In this document: positions 1-7,490 of the stretch, piece by piece | Layout: the number at the start of each line of letters is the position of its first letter | How positions within the stretch are numbered: the first letter of the stretch is position 1 | Origin: Bacteroidales bacterium | Lineage (GTDB): Bacteria; Bacteroidota; Bacteroidia; Bacteroidales; VadinHA17 | Length of the DNA: 15,198 nt | Assembly (NCBI GenBank): GCA_003518245.1 | Contig: DOZA01000326.1 | Span: 1 to 15,198, forward strand | Direction of reading: 5' to 3' | Notes under the pieces: model-generated | The model's input: the letters and a program-made list of their open reading frames with translations, nothing else | Told to the model about the DNA's origin: nothing | Database searches by the model: none | Position numbers and translations under genes: made by a program

Positions 1-1009
1 TATTAAGATAATCACGTGATTCCTTATTTATTTTATCTTCTACATAATCGAGATCAATGCCCCACATTGTGCGCAGCGATGTCATTACATACTCATTGAA
101 CATATCCTTCACATTAAGTATCTCTATTGTTGCGGGCACCTCATCTTTTTCAATCAACTTTATATATTCATTTAAATCAGCAATATTCCATTGCCTGCTT
201 TCTCCATTAAATGAGTGAGCTGAAGGTCCCAGTCCCAGATACGGCTCTCTTCTCCAATAATTTGTATTATGTATTGAAAAATACCCTTCTTTACAGAAGT
301 TTGATATTTCATATTGTATGAATCCGTTCTTCTCACATTCGTCGATTAATACATTAAACTGTTTTTCACTTTCTTCTTCATCTATTTCCCGCAGTTCATT
401 ATTTTTTTTCATCTTACCAAATACAGTGTGTTCCTCTATTGTAAGATGATATGCCGACAAGTGTTTTATATCATAATCAAGTGTTATTTGCAGGTTTTCT
501 TTCCATTGATTGAGGCTCATACCCGGAATTCCATAAATAAGATCGGCCGAAATATTATCTATTCCCGAGCTAAAAATATGTTCCAGCGCCTTTCTGGCAT
601 CCTCTGAATTATGTCTGCGATTGAGTAATTTTAATATCTCATCATTCCATGACTGAATACCAAGGCTAATCCTGTTTATTCCTGTTTTTGCCAGGCTTTT
701 TGTATATGTTTTTTTTATGTCGTCAGGATTTGCTTCAATTGTTATTTCCGTATCTTCTTTTATATTGAACGTAGCATGTAATTTCTCCAGTATTATTCCT
801 ATCTGTTGTGCAGATAATACTGTTGGCGTACCACCTCCAAAATAAATTGTTTCAACCTCTTTCTGCTCAAGATAATCTCTTTGTAATTCCATTTCTTTTT
901 CCAGTGATACCAGAAACGTATCAGCCAATTCCGCGTCTATTGTCTTATAAAAATCGCAGTAACTGCATCTCTTTTTGCAGAAAGGAATATGAATATATAT
1001 ACCTGCCAT
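1..1009 (-). CDS. hemW: HemW-like radical SAM protein (heme chaperone), C-terminus cut by window edge
   Basis: This is a radical SAM protein of the HemW family, formerly annotated as oxygen-independent coproporphyrinogen III oxidase-like. Characterised HemW binds heme and a [4Fe-4S] cluster and delivers heme to respiratory enzymes. Reading from the ATG at 1009 gives 336 visible residues. The cluster motif CKKRCSYC is at residues 11-18, and the SAM-binding glycine stretch YFGGGTPT is at about 56-63. A family-typical LGIQSW follows, and the HemW heme-binding signature HNTNYW is at 247-252, before YLGLGPSAHS. The cluster pattern CxxxCxxC without a fourth nearby Cys, together with HNxxYW, separates it from true HemN. 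Family members are about 375-380 residues long, so roughly 40 C-terminal residues lie outside the window. The start is 5 bp after the stop of the Rrf2 gene, so it is probably the last or a late gene of the rpiB operon. Confidence 0.93.
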   Translation of the reverse strand, partial: MAGIYIHIPFCKKRCSYCDFYKTIDAELADTFLVSLEKEMELQRDYLEQKEVETIYFGGGTPTVLSAQQIGIILEKLHATFNIKEDTEITIEANPDDIKKTYTKSLAKTGINRISLGIQSWNDEILKLLNRRHNSEDARKALEHIFSSGIDNISADLIYGIPGMSLNQWKENLQITLDYDIKHLSAYHLTIEEHTVFGKMKKNNELREIDEEESEKQFNVLIDECEKNGFIQYEISNFCKEGYFSIHNTNYWRREPYLGLGPSAHSFNGESRQWNIADLNEYIKLIEKDEVPATIEILNVKDMFNEYVMTSLRTMWGIDLDYVEDKINKESRDYLN

Positions 1010-1014
1010 AATAT

Positions 1015-1455
1015 TTACTGAAGTGAATTATTTGATTTTCTTGATGTTTTTACAAGGTCCTCAACTGTTTTACTCTCAAATAGTTTTTCTATTTGATCCC
1101 TTGCTTTTACATAATCATCATGTAGAATACATTTTTGTCCCTTTTTCTCAATACTTATACAATTATCATTTCTCAGTACGCACCTGTGAAAAACATCATC
1201 ACCATCAATTGCTTTTACAACATCGATAATATATATTTCTCCTGGTTCCTGGTAAATAGAAAAGCCTCCATGCGGACCTTTTGAAGAAATAAGTATTTTC
1301 TTTTTAACCAGTTGCTGCAGTATTTTTGCCAGGAATGGCATAGGAAGATTAAGGTTTTCTGATACTCTTTTTATACCAATCATTTCACCATAACGGCTAT
1401 TACCCGCAATATATACTATTGCCCTTATACCATATTTACAGGTGCTTGATAGCAT
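1015..1455 (-). CDS. Rrf2-family transcriptional regulator, probable Fe-S sensor
   Basis: This 146-residue DNA-binding regulator belongs to the Rrf2 family (IscR, NsrR, RirA and CymR relatives). An N-terminal winged helix-turn-helix covers about residues 1-70, with the family-typical phrase LPMPFLAKILQQL at 37-49 and a wing KGPHGGF at 59-65. Three cysteines at 92, 99 and 109 (RCVLRNDNC, then GQKC) fall where Fe-S-ligating Rrf2 proteins place theirs, although the spacing differs slightly from E. coli IscR. I infer that it binds an iron-sulfur cluster and senses iron, redox state or NO; the actual signal cannot be read from sequence. The gene starts 1 bp after the rpiB stop and ends 5 bp before hemW, so it is cotranscribed with both and may autoregulate the operon. 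No classical IscR or NsrR operator is recognisable upstream. Confidence 0.9.
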   Translation of the reverse strand: MLSSTCKYGIRAIVYIAGNSRYGEMIGIKRVSENLNLPMPFLAKILQQLVKKKILISSKGPHGGFSIYQEPGEIYIIDVVKAIDGDDVFHRCVLRNDNCISIEKKGQKCILHDDYVKARDQIEKLFESKTVEDLVKTSRKSNNSLQ

Positions 1456-1456
1456 T

Positions 1457-1900
1457 CTAAATAACTTTAAGTGGTATTTTATTTATTCTTCTTTCGTGCC
1501 TTCCTCCATCAAAAGGCGTGTTAATAAATGTTTTTGCGATTAATATTGCCTCGGCTTCCGATATAAATCTTCCTGGTATAGAACATACATTTGCATTATT
1601 ATGTGCTCTTGCCAGTCGGCTTATTTCTTCATTCCAGCATAATGCAGATCTTATGCCCGGGTATTTATTAAAAGTCATTATCATTCCGTTACCGCTTCCA
1701 CAAACAGAAAATCCCATATTAAATTCTCCCGTTTCAATTGATCTTGCAGCCCTATGTGCAAAGTCAGGATAGTCAACACTATCTTCTGAAAAACACCCGA
1801 AGTCTTTTACTTCATATCCTGACTTAATAAAGTATTTTTTAAGTTTTTCCTTAATATAAAACCCTGCATGATCAGCAGTAATTGCAATTTTTTTCTTCAT
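1457..1900 (-). CDS. rpiB: Ribose-5-phosphate isomerase B
   Basis: This cytosolic enzyme interconverts ribose 5-phosphate and ribulose 5-phosphate in the pentose phosphate pathway. The 147-residue length is normal for the RpiB/LacA family. Visible family features are the N-terminal phosphate-site segment ADHAG (9-13), DYPDFA (43-48), the active-site loop CGSGNGM with catalytic-type Cys67 (67-73), and His100 in AHNNANV, which corresponds to the ring-opening histidine of E. coli RpiB. The loop usually reads CGTGxGM, so Ser69 replaces the common Thr conservatively. The ATG at 1900 faces the long AT-rich spacer, making this the first gene of the rpiB-rrf2-hemW operon. A LacA-type isomerase is unlikely because there is no partner subunit and no galactose genes nearby. 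Confidence 0.95.
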   Translation of the reverse strand: MKKKIAITADHAGFYIKEKLKKYFIKSGYEVKDFGCFSEDSVDYPDFAHRAARSIETGEFNMGFSVCGSGNGMIMTFNKYPGIRSALCWNEEISRLARAHNNANVCSIPGRFISEAEAILIAKTFINTPFDGGRHERRINKIPLKVI

Positions 1901-2034
1901 TCCATGATATATTCTTACACATATAAAGATATCAACAATCTCATTGAATTTAATACTTTGTTTTCTTTTTTTACTAACCTTATATTTACCAGGACAATAA
2001 CAATATAAATATATTCAAAGCATGTATTTTCATA

Positions 2035-2062
2035 TGTAATGTTCATTATTATGTTCATTACA
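2035..2062. repeat. Tandem ATGTTCATTA repeats within an inverted repeat, possible operator
   Basis: The decamer ATGTTCATTA occurs at 2039-2048 and again at 2051-2060, a 12-bp period close to one helical turn. Each copy contains a small dyad ATG-TT-CAT. The pair is bracketed by 7-bp complementary arms TGTAATG and CATTACA. Such an arrangement could bind two dimers of a regulator on one face of the DNA. The neighbouring Rrf2 protein is an obvious candidate, but no known Rrf2 operator consensus matches. Confidence 0.35.
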
Positions 2063-2288
2063 GTTTGATAATAAATTAAAATTCTGACTTTCATACCTGT
2101 TTTTAAATAAACAAATATTAAAACATGTTTTTGTTATTAGTTAAAAGCATAATTTCAACCTTTATTAAACAACAAAATGCATTAGCTTTGTTACTAAATT
2201 ATATTGTTCTTCTTGTTTTAACAGTTGTTTGTAAATTACATAATGTACTATAAATCAAAAACGGTATAATTTTTGGGTTGTTGAAAAG

Positions 2289-2318
2289 TTGTTTTCACTT
2301 TATTAATATCAATATTTG
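2289..2318 (+). promoter_or_regulatory. Candidate Bacteroidota promoter for nadA
   Basis: TTG at 2289-2291 is followed after exactly 19 bases by AATATTTG at 2311-2318. The Bacteroidota housekeeping consensus is TTTG or TTG, about 19 bases, then TAnnTTTG; this site matches except for the first base of the -7 element. It would start transcription near 2325 and give a leader of roughly 80 bases before the nadA ATG. Confidence 0.45.
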
Positions 2319-2408
2319 CAAGATATTTTTATAATTTATTTAAACACTATTAACAGCATATTATTATAATTATAAATAAATATATTAAAATTAACTTATA
2401 ATAATACT

Positions 2409-3404
2409 ATGTTTAAAAAGTCTGATATAATTGAGAAAGGATACATTGATGAAATTATTGAACCTGGTACTGATTTAGTATATGAAATTGAAAAGATGAG
2501 GAAAGAAAAGAATGCTATTATACTTGCTCATTATTATCAGACAGCAGATATACAGGATATAGCTGATTATGTTGGTGACAGCCTTGATTTATCGAGAACA
2601 GCTGCTGATGCAAAAGCTGATATAATACTTTTTGCAGGTGTTAATTTCATGGCTGAAACAGCTAAAATATTATCACCTGGATCAAAAGTTCTATTACCTG
2701 ATCTTAATGCAAGTTGTTCACTGTCTGAAACATGTCCTCCGGAGGATTTTAAAAAGTTCGTATCTGCTAATGCTGAACGTACAGTTATAACTTATATAAA
2801 TTCATCAGCTGAAATAAAGGCCTTATCTGATATAATATGTACATCTACAAATGCGTATAAGATTGTTGAGTCTTTACCAAAAGAAGAGAAGATTATTTTT
2901 GCACCTGACAGAAACCTTGGTAATTTTATAAGTAATAAGGTAAGCAGGGATATGATAATATGGCAAGGAGCATGTCATGTTCATGAAGAATTTTCTATAG
3001 AGGGAATAATTGAGTTGAAAAGAAGAGAACAGGATGCAGGTATAATAGTACATCCTGAATGTGAGCAACCAGTAAGAATGGTAGCTGATTTTATAGGGTC
3101 AACAGGAGATCTGCTCAGGTATATAAAGAAAGATGGTGGTAAGAAATATATAGTTGGCACTGAAACAGGTATTATACACCAGATGAAAAAAGCAAGACCT
3201 GAGAAAATATTTATCCCGGCACCTGTAAAAAATAAATCATTGAAATGCAGTGAATGTAATTTTATGAAGCTTATTACAATGGAAAAGATATATCTTACTC
3301 TTAAATATGAGGAACCGGAACTAAAAATGGACAAAGATCTTATGAAAAAAGCTGAGAAACCTATAAGGAGAATGCTTGAAATATCTGATCGTTTAGGAAT
3401 TTAA
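2409..3404 (+). CDS. nadA: Quinolinate synthase
   Basis: NadA condenses iminoaspartate with dihydroxyacetone phosphate to make quinolinate, the precursor of NAD, using an oxygen-sensitive [4Fe-4S] cluster. The 331-residue protein shows HYYQ at 41-44, and the three cluster cysteines are assigned as Cys103 (ASCS), Cys189 (GACHVHEEF) and Cys283 (KCSECNFM). VHPEC at 214-218 and GTETGI at 250-255 are also family-typical. The third-cysteine segment here is CxxC followed by NFM. The iminoaspartate-forming partner nadB and the next enzyme nadC are not in the window. The ATG lacks a Shine-Dalgarno, which is normal for the phylum. The gene opens a plus-strand run, with the MORN-repeat gene starting 3 bp after its stop. 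Confidence 0.96.
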   Translation: MFKKSDIIEKGYIDEIIEPGTDLVYEIEKMRKEKNAIILAHYYQTADIQDIADYVGDSLDLSRTAADAKADIILFAGVNFMAETAKILSPGSKVLLPDLNASCSLSETCPPEDFKKFVSANAERTVITYINSSAEIKALSDIICTSTNAYKIVESLPKEEKIIFAPDRNLGNFISNKVSRDMIIWQGACHVHEEFSIEGIIELKRREQDAGIIVHPECEQPVRMVADFIGSTGDLLRYIKKDGGKKYIVGTETGIIHQMKKARPEKIFIPAPVKNKSLKCSECNFMKLITMEKIYLTLKYEEPELKMDKDLMKKAEKPIRRMLEISDRLGI

Positions 3405-3407
3405 AAA

Positions 3408-4961
3408 ATGTTACGTTACTTATACATATTGATAATACTATTCATTCTTCCGGCTGTTATATCATCACAAAATATTAAGCTGGAAGATGGTTATCATATA
3501 TTTAAGTATCCAAATGGTTCTGTATCAAGTGAAGGTTACCTTAAGGATGGAAAACCAGATGGATATTGGAAAAGTTATTATGTTACGGGAGTAAAAAAAT
3601 CAGAGGGTAAAAGGAGACATCATCTGCTCGACAGTATATGGGTATTTTACACTCAGACAGGAGATACAATTGAGAAGATAGATTATATGTATGGTAAAAA
3701 GAGCGGTTATTATCAGAAGTATAAGAGAGACCGTAGCTATGGTTTATATATATGGTCCAGAGAATTATATGCAGCTGATAAAAGACAGGGAACTGCATAT
3801 ATGTATTTTCCGGACGGTAGCGTTAAACAAACAATACCGTATATTGATGGTAAAAAACAGGGTCTTTCAAAGGAATATGATGAAGAGGGAAATATTATTA
3901 CTTTGTATGAATACAATAATGATTTTCTTATAAGCAGGGAAAGAATAAACAGAAAAGATGCCAAAGGATTAAGACAGGGATCATGGAAAGAATTTTATGA
4001 TAAAGGGAATATAAGTAAAGAAATGACATATAGGGATGGTCTTCTGCATGGTTATTATAAGGAGTATAATGATAAAGGAATTCTTTCAGTTACTATGCTT
4101 TATGATAATGGAAAAATAGTTGAAGGGAATATTGAAGATAATCCGGAAATTGATATTCAGAACAGGTATGACAGTGATGGAAATCTGGTTTTCAGTGGTC
4201 CTTATAAAATGGGAATACCAGTAGGGATTCACAGGGAATATAATAATGATGGTACTGTAAAATCGGCAGTAATATATAATGATCAGGGTATAAAGGTATC
4301 AGAAGGAATTGTAACAGAAGATGGAAGAAGGAATGGTGAGTGGAAGAATTTTTATGATAATGAAAAAATAAAAGAAGAAGGACAATATGATAGTAACAGA
4401 CGTACAGGTAGCTGGACTTTCTATAACCGGGAGGGTAATATAATTCAGCAAGGACAGTACAGAAACGGAAGGCCGGAAGGATTATGGAAATGGTATTTTA
4501 CTAATGGATTAATACTTAGGGAAGAAGAATACTACCAGGGTAAAAGAGACGGAAATTTTGTAGAGTATTTAAGAGAAGGTGAAGTAATCAGTGAAGGACA
4601 GTATCTTGATGAGGAGAAAAATGGTAGCTGGAAAATTACTATAGGTGATCACAGGGAAGAAGGTAATTATATAGTAGGATTAAGGGATGGAATCTGGAAA
4701 TACTATGATGATGAGGGTAACTTGCTTTACAGGGGTAAATATGTACAGGATAATCCTGATGGGTATCATTTTTATTATTATGATAATGGAACGATAAGGG
4801 AAGAACAGTATTATAATATGGGTCTCAGGCACCGTACATGGAAGAAATACAGTGAGGAAGGATTGCTGGAAATGACAATTACCTACAGGAATGATATTGA
4901 AGTAAGAATAAATGGTATAAAAATAAACCTGCCCGAAAGGGATGTGAAAATAATAAAATAG
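3408..4961 (+). CDS. Secreted MORN_2/YwqK-like repeat protein
   Basis: This 517-residue protein begins with a signal-peptide-like segment ([20 protein letters not shown], cleavage near residue 20). The rest is almost entirely repeats of about 23 residues with the pattern G-x-W-x-x-Y/F-x-x-x-G-x-x-x-x-E-x-x-Y-x-x-G. I count about 18 units; the clearest run from residue 300 onward, for example [12 protein letters not shown] and [11 protein letters not shown]. These are MORN_2-type repeats as found in proteins annotated as the YwqK family. The repeats form extended beta-hairpin stacks; no enzymatic domain is visible and the function is unknown. A periplasmic or surface scaffold or binding role is an inference. 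It sits 3 bp after nadA and 8 bp before ruvB, so it is very likely cotranscribed with both although no functional link is obvious. The label antitoxin, often attached to YwqK relatives, is not supported by any toxin gene here. Confidence 0.88.
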   Translation: MLRYLYILIILFILPAVISSQNIKLEDGYHIFKYPNGSVSSEGYLKDGKPDGYWKSYYVTGVKKSEGKRRHHLLDSIWVFYTQTGDTIEKIDYMYGKKSGYYQKYKRDRSYGLYIWSRELYAADKRQGTAYMYFPDGSVKQTIPYIDGKKQGLSKEYDEEGNIITLYEYNNDFLISRERINRKDAKGLRQGSWKEFYDKGNISKEMTYRDGLLHGYYKEYNDKGILSVTMLYDNGKIVEGNIEDNPEIDIQNRYDSDGNLVFSGPYKMGIPVGIHREYNNDGTVKSAVIYNDQGIKVSEGIVTEDGRRNGEWKNFYDNEKIKEEGQYDSNRRTGSWTFYNREGNIIQQGQYRNGRPEGLWKWYFTNGLILREEEYYQGKRDGNFVEYLREGEVISEGQYLDEEKNGSWKITIGDHREEGNYIVGLRDGIWKYYDDEGNLLYRGKYVQDNPDGYHFYYYDNGTIREEQYYNMGLRHRTWKKYSEEGLLEMTITYRNDIEVRINGIKINLPERDVKIIK

Positions 4962-4969
4962 CCCTGTTA

Positions 4970-5992
4970 ATGGTAGAAGAATTTAGCCTTAGAAATGAGT
5001 CAATAAGTCCTGCTGAACAGGAAATAGAGAAGAAACTGCGACCATTATACTTTGAAGACTTCAAAGGACAATCAAGAATAGTAGATAATCTGAAAGTGTT
5101 TGTTGAAGCAGCCTCTCAAAGAGATGAAGCACTTGATCATGTATTATTGCATGGGCCTCCTGGGCTGGGTAAAACAACACTGGCCATTATTATAGCAAAT
5201 GAGCTTAATGTTGGTTTGAAAGTAAGTTCGGGGCCTGTGCTTGACAAACCGGGAGACCTGGCAGGTTTGCTTACAGGTCTGGAAGAAGGGGATGTTTTAT
5301 TTATAGATGAGATACACAGGCTCAGCCCGGTGGTAGAGGAATACCTGTATTCAGCAATGGAAGATTATCATATTGATATTATGATAGATAAAGGACCAAG
5401 TGCAAGATCGGTACAGTTAAACCTCAATCCCTTTACTCTTATAGGTGCAACAACAAGATCAGGACTGCTTACCAGTCCACTAAGGGCAAGATTTGGTATA
5501 AAGATGCACCTGGAATACTATGATGCAGGTATATTATGCGGTATTGTAAAACGATCTGCAGGTATATTAAAAGTGAATATAATGGACAATGCTGCAAAGG
5601 AAATAGCTTCAAGAAGCAGAGGAACACCAAGAATAGCAAATGCATTATTGAGAAGAGTAAGAGATTTTGCACAGGTAAAAGGTGATGGAAAGATAAATAT
5701 AGATATTACAAAATATTCACTTGAAGCACTTAATATTGATGAATATGGCTTAGATGAAATGGACAATAAAATACTGAGTGTAATAATTGATAAATTTGCA
5801 GGGGGGCCTGTAGGTATCAATACGATATCAACAGCTGTGAGTGAAGATAGCGGAACAATAGAAGAAGTATACGAACCATTCCTGATTAAAGAAGGATATA
5901 TTAAAAGAACACCCAGGGGGCGCGAAGTAACAGAACTGGCATACAGACACCTGGGTAAACAAAAAGAAGGTGAGGGTGGGTTATTATTTTAA
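4970..5992 (+). CDS. ruvB: Holliday junction branch migration ATPase RuvB
   Basis: RuvB is the hexameric AAA+ motor that, with RuvA, drives branch migration of Holliday junctions in recombinational repair. The 340-residue length is standard. Visible elements are the N-terminal [12 protein letters not shown], Walker A GPPGLGKT (62-69), Walker B IDEIHR (112-117), sensor 1 GATTRSG (159-165), the arginine finger segment RARFG (172-176), sensor 2 [12 protein letters not shown] (218-229) and the C-terminal winged-helix domain beginning around [10 protein letters not shown] (278-287). All catalytic residues are present. The ATG is 8 bp after the MORN gene stop, so it is the third gene of the nadA run. 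ruvA and ruvC are not in the window, so unlike in many bacteria the ruv genes are unlinked here. Confidence 0.97.
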   Translation: MVEEFSLRNESISPAEQEIEKKLRPLYFEDFKGQSRIVDNLKVFVEAASQRDEALDHVLLHGPPGLGKTTLAIIIANELNVGLKVSSGPVLDKPGDLAGLLTGLEEGDVLFIDEIHRLSPVVEEYLYSAMEDYHIDIMIDKGPSARSVQLNLNPFTLIGATTRSGLLTSPLRARFGIKMHLEYYDAGILCGIVKRSAGILKVNIMDNAAKEIASRSRGTPRIANALLRRVRDFAQVKGDGKINIDITKYSLEALNIDEYGLDEMDNKILSVIIDKFAGGPVGINTISTAVSEDSGTIEEVYEPFLIKEGYIKRTPRGREVTELAYRHLGKQKEGEGGLLF

Positions 5993-6068
5993 TTTTGCTT
6001 TATTTTGCGTAATATTTATATTTATGATCTTTTTATGAATAATAAGAGCAATTTTTAAAATCTTGATT

Positions 6069-6242
6069 ATGAAAGTTTTATTAAAAAGATTTGGATTACT
6101 ATTTGTTGTTGCAGGTGTAGTTATCCTTGCTTATTCTGAATTCACAAAACTTGAGAGCAATAAACTTCTTATCTGGAGCGGGGGTTTAATAGTAGTAGGA
6201 TTGCTGGTTTATATTATTGTGAATAATATTATAGAGAATTAG
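6069..6242 (+). CDS. Small two-helix membrane protein, unknown function
   Basis: This short frame encodes 57 residues starting MKVLLKRFGLLFVVAGVVIL. Two hydrophobic segments (about residues 8-22 and 33-51) are joined by a short polar loop, YSEFTKLESNKL. The N-terminus carries two lysines and one arginine, which fits insertion with the N-terminus in the cytoplasm. Similar tiny two-helix proteins are common in Bacteroidota and have no assigned role. The gene lies 76 bp after ruvB and ends 31 bp before the convergent Crp/Fnr gene. Support comes from its amphipathic layout, the clean ATG and the length that fills the gap; it falls below common gene-length cut-offs. Confidence 0.72.
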   Translation: MKVLLKRFGLLFVVAGVVILAYSEFTKLESNKLLIWSGGLIVVGLLVYIIVNNIIEN

Positions 6243-6250
6243 ATAATGGA

Positions 6251-6302
6251 TAGTGGTAAATATTTGTTAACCACTAGAAAACATTACTAATTTTCTCTAG
6301 TG
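6251..6302. terminator. Overlapping stem-loops between convergent genes, possible bidirectional terminator
   Basis: TAGTGGT at 6251-6257 pairs with ACCACTA at 6270-6276. An overlapping alternative stem pairs CACTAGA at 6272-6278 with TCTAGTG at 6296-6302. The stems cannot both form fully because they share 6272-6276. They lie at the 3' ends of the small membrane-protein gene (plus) and the Crp/Fnr gene (minus, stop at 6274-6276). Neither strand has a strong T-run after the stem, so termination is only suggested. Confidence 0.35.
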
Positions 6303-6981
6303 ACTTTCGGTCAAGAATTTTAATTTTCCTGCCACTTAACTCAATATACCTGTCTGATTTAAATTCGCTAAGAAGTCTTATTACAGATTCTGTGGACGTA
6401 CCCACAATATTAGCCAGCTCTTCCCGGGTAAGTGTGATTTTAAGATAATTATCAGTATCTAGCCCGAAATCATTTATAAGGTGAAGTAATATTTCTGCCA
6501 GTCTTTCTCTTACTGTTTTCTGTGCTATATCAGTGATATAATCATTAGATTCACCCAGTTCATGACAGGTAAGCTTCATTATTGCCATTGAGAACTGGGG
6601 ATTTTCTTTTACAAAGTCAATAAGTATGTGAGAAGGAATAAAACACATCCTGGCATCTTCGATAACCTTGGCGGAAGTACATGCTGGCTCGTTGCTCAAT
6701 ACAGAGCGGTAAGCAATAATATCACCCGGCTTAGCGAAACGGATTATTTGCTCTTTACCATCAATACCAGTTTTAAAAACCTTGACTATACCTTTATTAA
6801 TGCAGTAGAAACCGCTTATCCTGCTTCCTTCAGAATATAATACCTCTCCCCTCCTGTAATGCCTGAAATCTTTTTCGAAATTAATTATTTCTATTTCATT
6901 CATGGACAGGTGCCTAAACACAGAAGTGTTGCTAATTGCACAATTATCGCAAAAAGGTATGTAAATATCTTTTTGTTTCAT
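6274..6981 (-). CDS. Crp/Fnr-family transcriptional regulator
   Basis: This protein of 235 residues (from the ATG at 6981) has a cyclic-nucleotide-binding-type beta-barrel (about 25-115), a dimerisation helix and a C-terminal winged helix. The helix-turn-helix is near LTREELANIVGTSTESVIRL (184-203). In the recognition helix, Glu and Arg align with FNR residues that contact DNA, but the intervening FNR Ser is Ile. An N-terminal CDNC (Cys11, Cys14) recalls FNR cluster ligands, but the third N-terminal Cys of FNR is missing; further Cys are at 60, 101, 113 and 139. Its effector is therefore uncertain: Fe-S, heme, NO or a small ligand are all possible. A GTG at 6999 would add six residues, but it overlaps a -7-like CATCTTTG, so the ATG is preferred. 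It is divergent from the osmC-like gene and may regulate it. Confidence 0.9.
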   Translation of the reverse strand: MKQKDIYIPFCDNCAISNTSVFRHLSMNEIEIINFEKDFRHYRRGEVLYSEGSRISGFYCINKGIVKVFKTGIDGKEQIIRFAKPGDIIAYRSVLSNEPACTSAKVIEDARMCFIPSHILIDFVKENPQFSMAIMKLTCHELGESNDYITDIAQKTVRERLAEILLHLINDFGLDTDNYLKITLTREELANIVGTSTESVIRLLSEFKSDRYIELSGRKIKILDRKSLEKISNVF

Positions 6982-7030
6982 ATAAGGCTTTAATAACACA
7001 AAGATGGAAATAAGGTTTGATAATATTAGT

Positions 7031-7038
7031 TAGTTTTG
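7031..7038 (+). promoter_or_regulatory. -7 promoter element upstream of the OsmC-family gene
   Basis: TAGTTTTG is a perfect match to the Bacteroidota -7 consensus TAnnTTTG. It lies 35 bp before the ATG at 7074 and would give a leader of about 30 bases. No TTG is present at the ideal 19-base spacing upstream, so the -33 element is weak or absent, which could make the promoter dependent on an activator. Confidence 0.42.
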
Positions 7039-7073
7039 TAAAAATTTTCACTATTGATTATATGTTTTAGAAA

Positions 7074-7490
7074 ATGGAAGAATTTACGAATCTTGAACTT
7101 GAAGAAGGATTATCATTCAATGTAGAACTGGATGGTCATTATTTTAATATAGATTCTACGGAAGATTTCGGGGGAAAAAATCGCGGACCGCGTCCGAAAA
7201 GCCTTATGCTTGTTGCCCTTGGGGGCTGCACAGGTATGGATGTTGCTTCAATAATGAAAAAAATGAAGATCCCTTTTGAAGGTATGAGGGTAAGCGTAAT
7301 GGGATCACTGACAGAGGAACACCCAAAGCATTATTATAAGATGCATATTACCTTTAGAATTAAAGGTAGTGATATCAACAGGGATAAGGTTGAAAAGGCT
7401 GTCTCTCTCTCACAGGAAAGATATTGTGGTGTTATGTTCAGCTACAGGAAATCAATGGAGATTACCCACGAGATTATTATAGAGGAATAA
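7074..7490 (+). CDS. OsmC/YhfA-family thiol protein
   Basis: This 138-residue protein belongs to the OsmC/Ohr superfamily, whose better-known members reduce organic hydroperoxides in the cytosol with a reactive cysteine pair. The two conserved cysteines are visible: Cys52 in LVALGGCTGMDV and Cys118 in QERYCGVMFSY. The phrase GPRPKSLMLVALGGCTGMD and the absence of an Ohr-type N-terminal extension place it nearer the YhfA-like branch, whose physiological substrate is not well defined. The ATG follows an A-rich leader. The gene is transcribed divergently from the Crp/Fnr gene with about 90 bp between starts, which suggests control by that regulator in response to redox or oxidative conditions; this is inference from position. 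It converges on pheS 66 bp downstream, without a convincing terminator hairpin. Confidence 0.9.
   Translation: MEEFTNLELEEGLSFNVELDGHYFNIDSTEDFGGKNRGPRPKSLMLVALGGCTGMDVASIMKKMKIPFEGMRVSVMGSLTEEHPKHYYKMHITFRIKGSDINRDKVEKAVSLSQERYCGVMFSYRKSMEITHEIIIEE

Larger units (their letters stand above)
1901..2408. other. AT-rich divergent intergenic region between rpiB and nadA with several short dyads
   Basis: These 508 bases contain no credible coding frame, tRNA or recognisable riboswitch. The region must hold the promoters for the minus-strand rpiB operon and the plus-strand nadA operon. Several symmetric elements are visible. Two tandem copies of ATGTTCATTA lie at 2039-2048 and 2051-2060, inside flanking arms TGTAATG (2035-2041) and CATTACA (2056-2062). 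A perfect 12-bp palindrome AAAACATGTTTT is at 2120-2131, with outer arms AACAA and TTGTT nearby. TACAT-A-ATGTA is at 2237-2247. A perfect Bacteroidota -7 element TAGCTTTG is at 2183-2190 but has no convincing -33 partner. On the minus strand a one-mismatch -7 element (TATCTTTA) lies close upstream of rpiB. Short dyads occur by chance in DNA this AT-rich, so their function is unproven. Confidence 0.5.

Noticed and set aside
808..1229. Plus-strand frames of 67 and 68 codons opposite hemW and the Rrf2 gene
   Set aside because: The minus-strand proteins carry clear motifs over the same bases; the plus-strand products are low-complexity shadows.
3408..4961. Repetitive DNA that could suggest a CRISPR or satellite array
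   Set aside because: The repetition is at the protein level (degenerate MORN_2 units of about 23 residues in frame). The DNA copies are diverged and have no constant repeat with unique spacers.
3408..4961. Toxin-antitoxin system, suggested by the YwqK-type name of the repeat protein
   Set aside because: There is no toxin-like gene beside it, the protein has an export signal, and its neighbours are nadA and ruvB.
5518..5820. Open minus-strand frame of 100 codons
   Set aside because: It is fully antisense to the ruvB ATPase and winged-helix domains, has no family resemblance and no promoter or start context.
7012..7060. FNR-type operator between the Crp/Fnr and OsmC-family genes
   Set aside because: Only isolated TTGAT half-sites occur (7017-7021 and 7054-7058) with no ATCAA partner at the proper spacing, so no operator feature is called.
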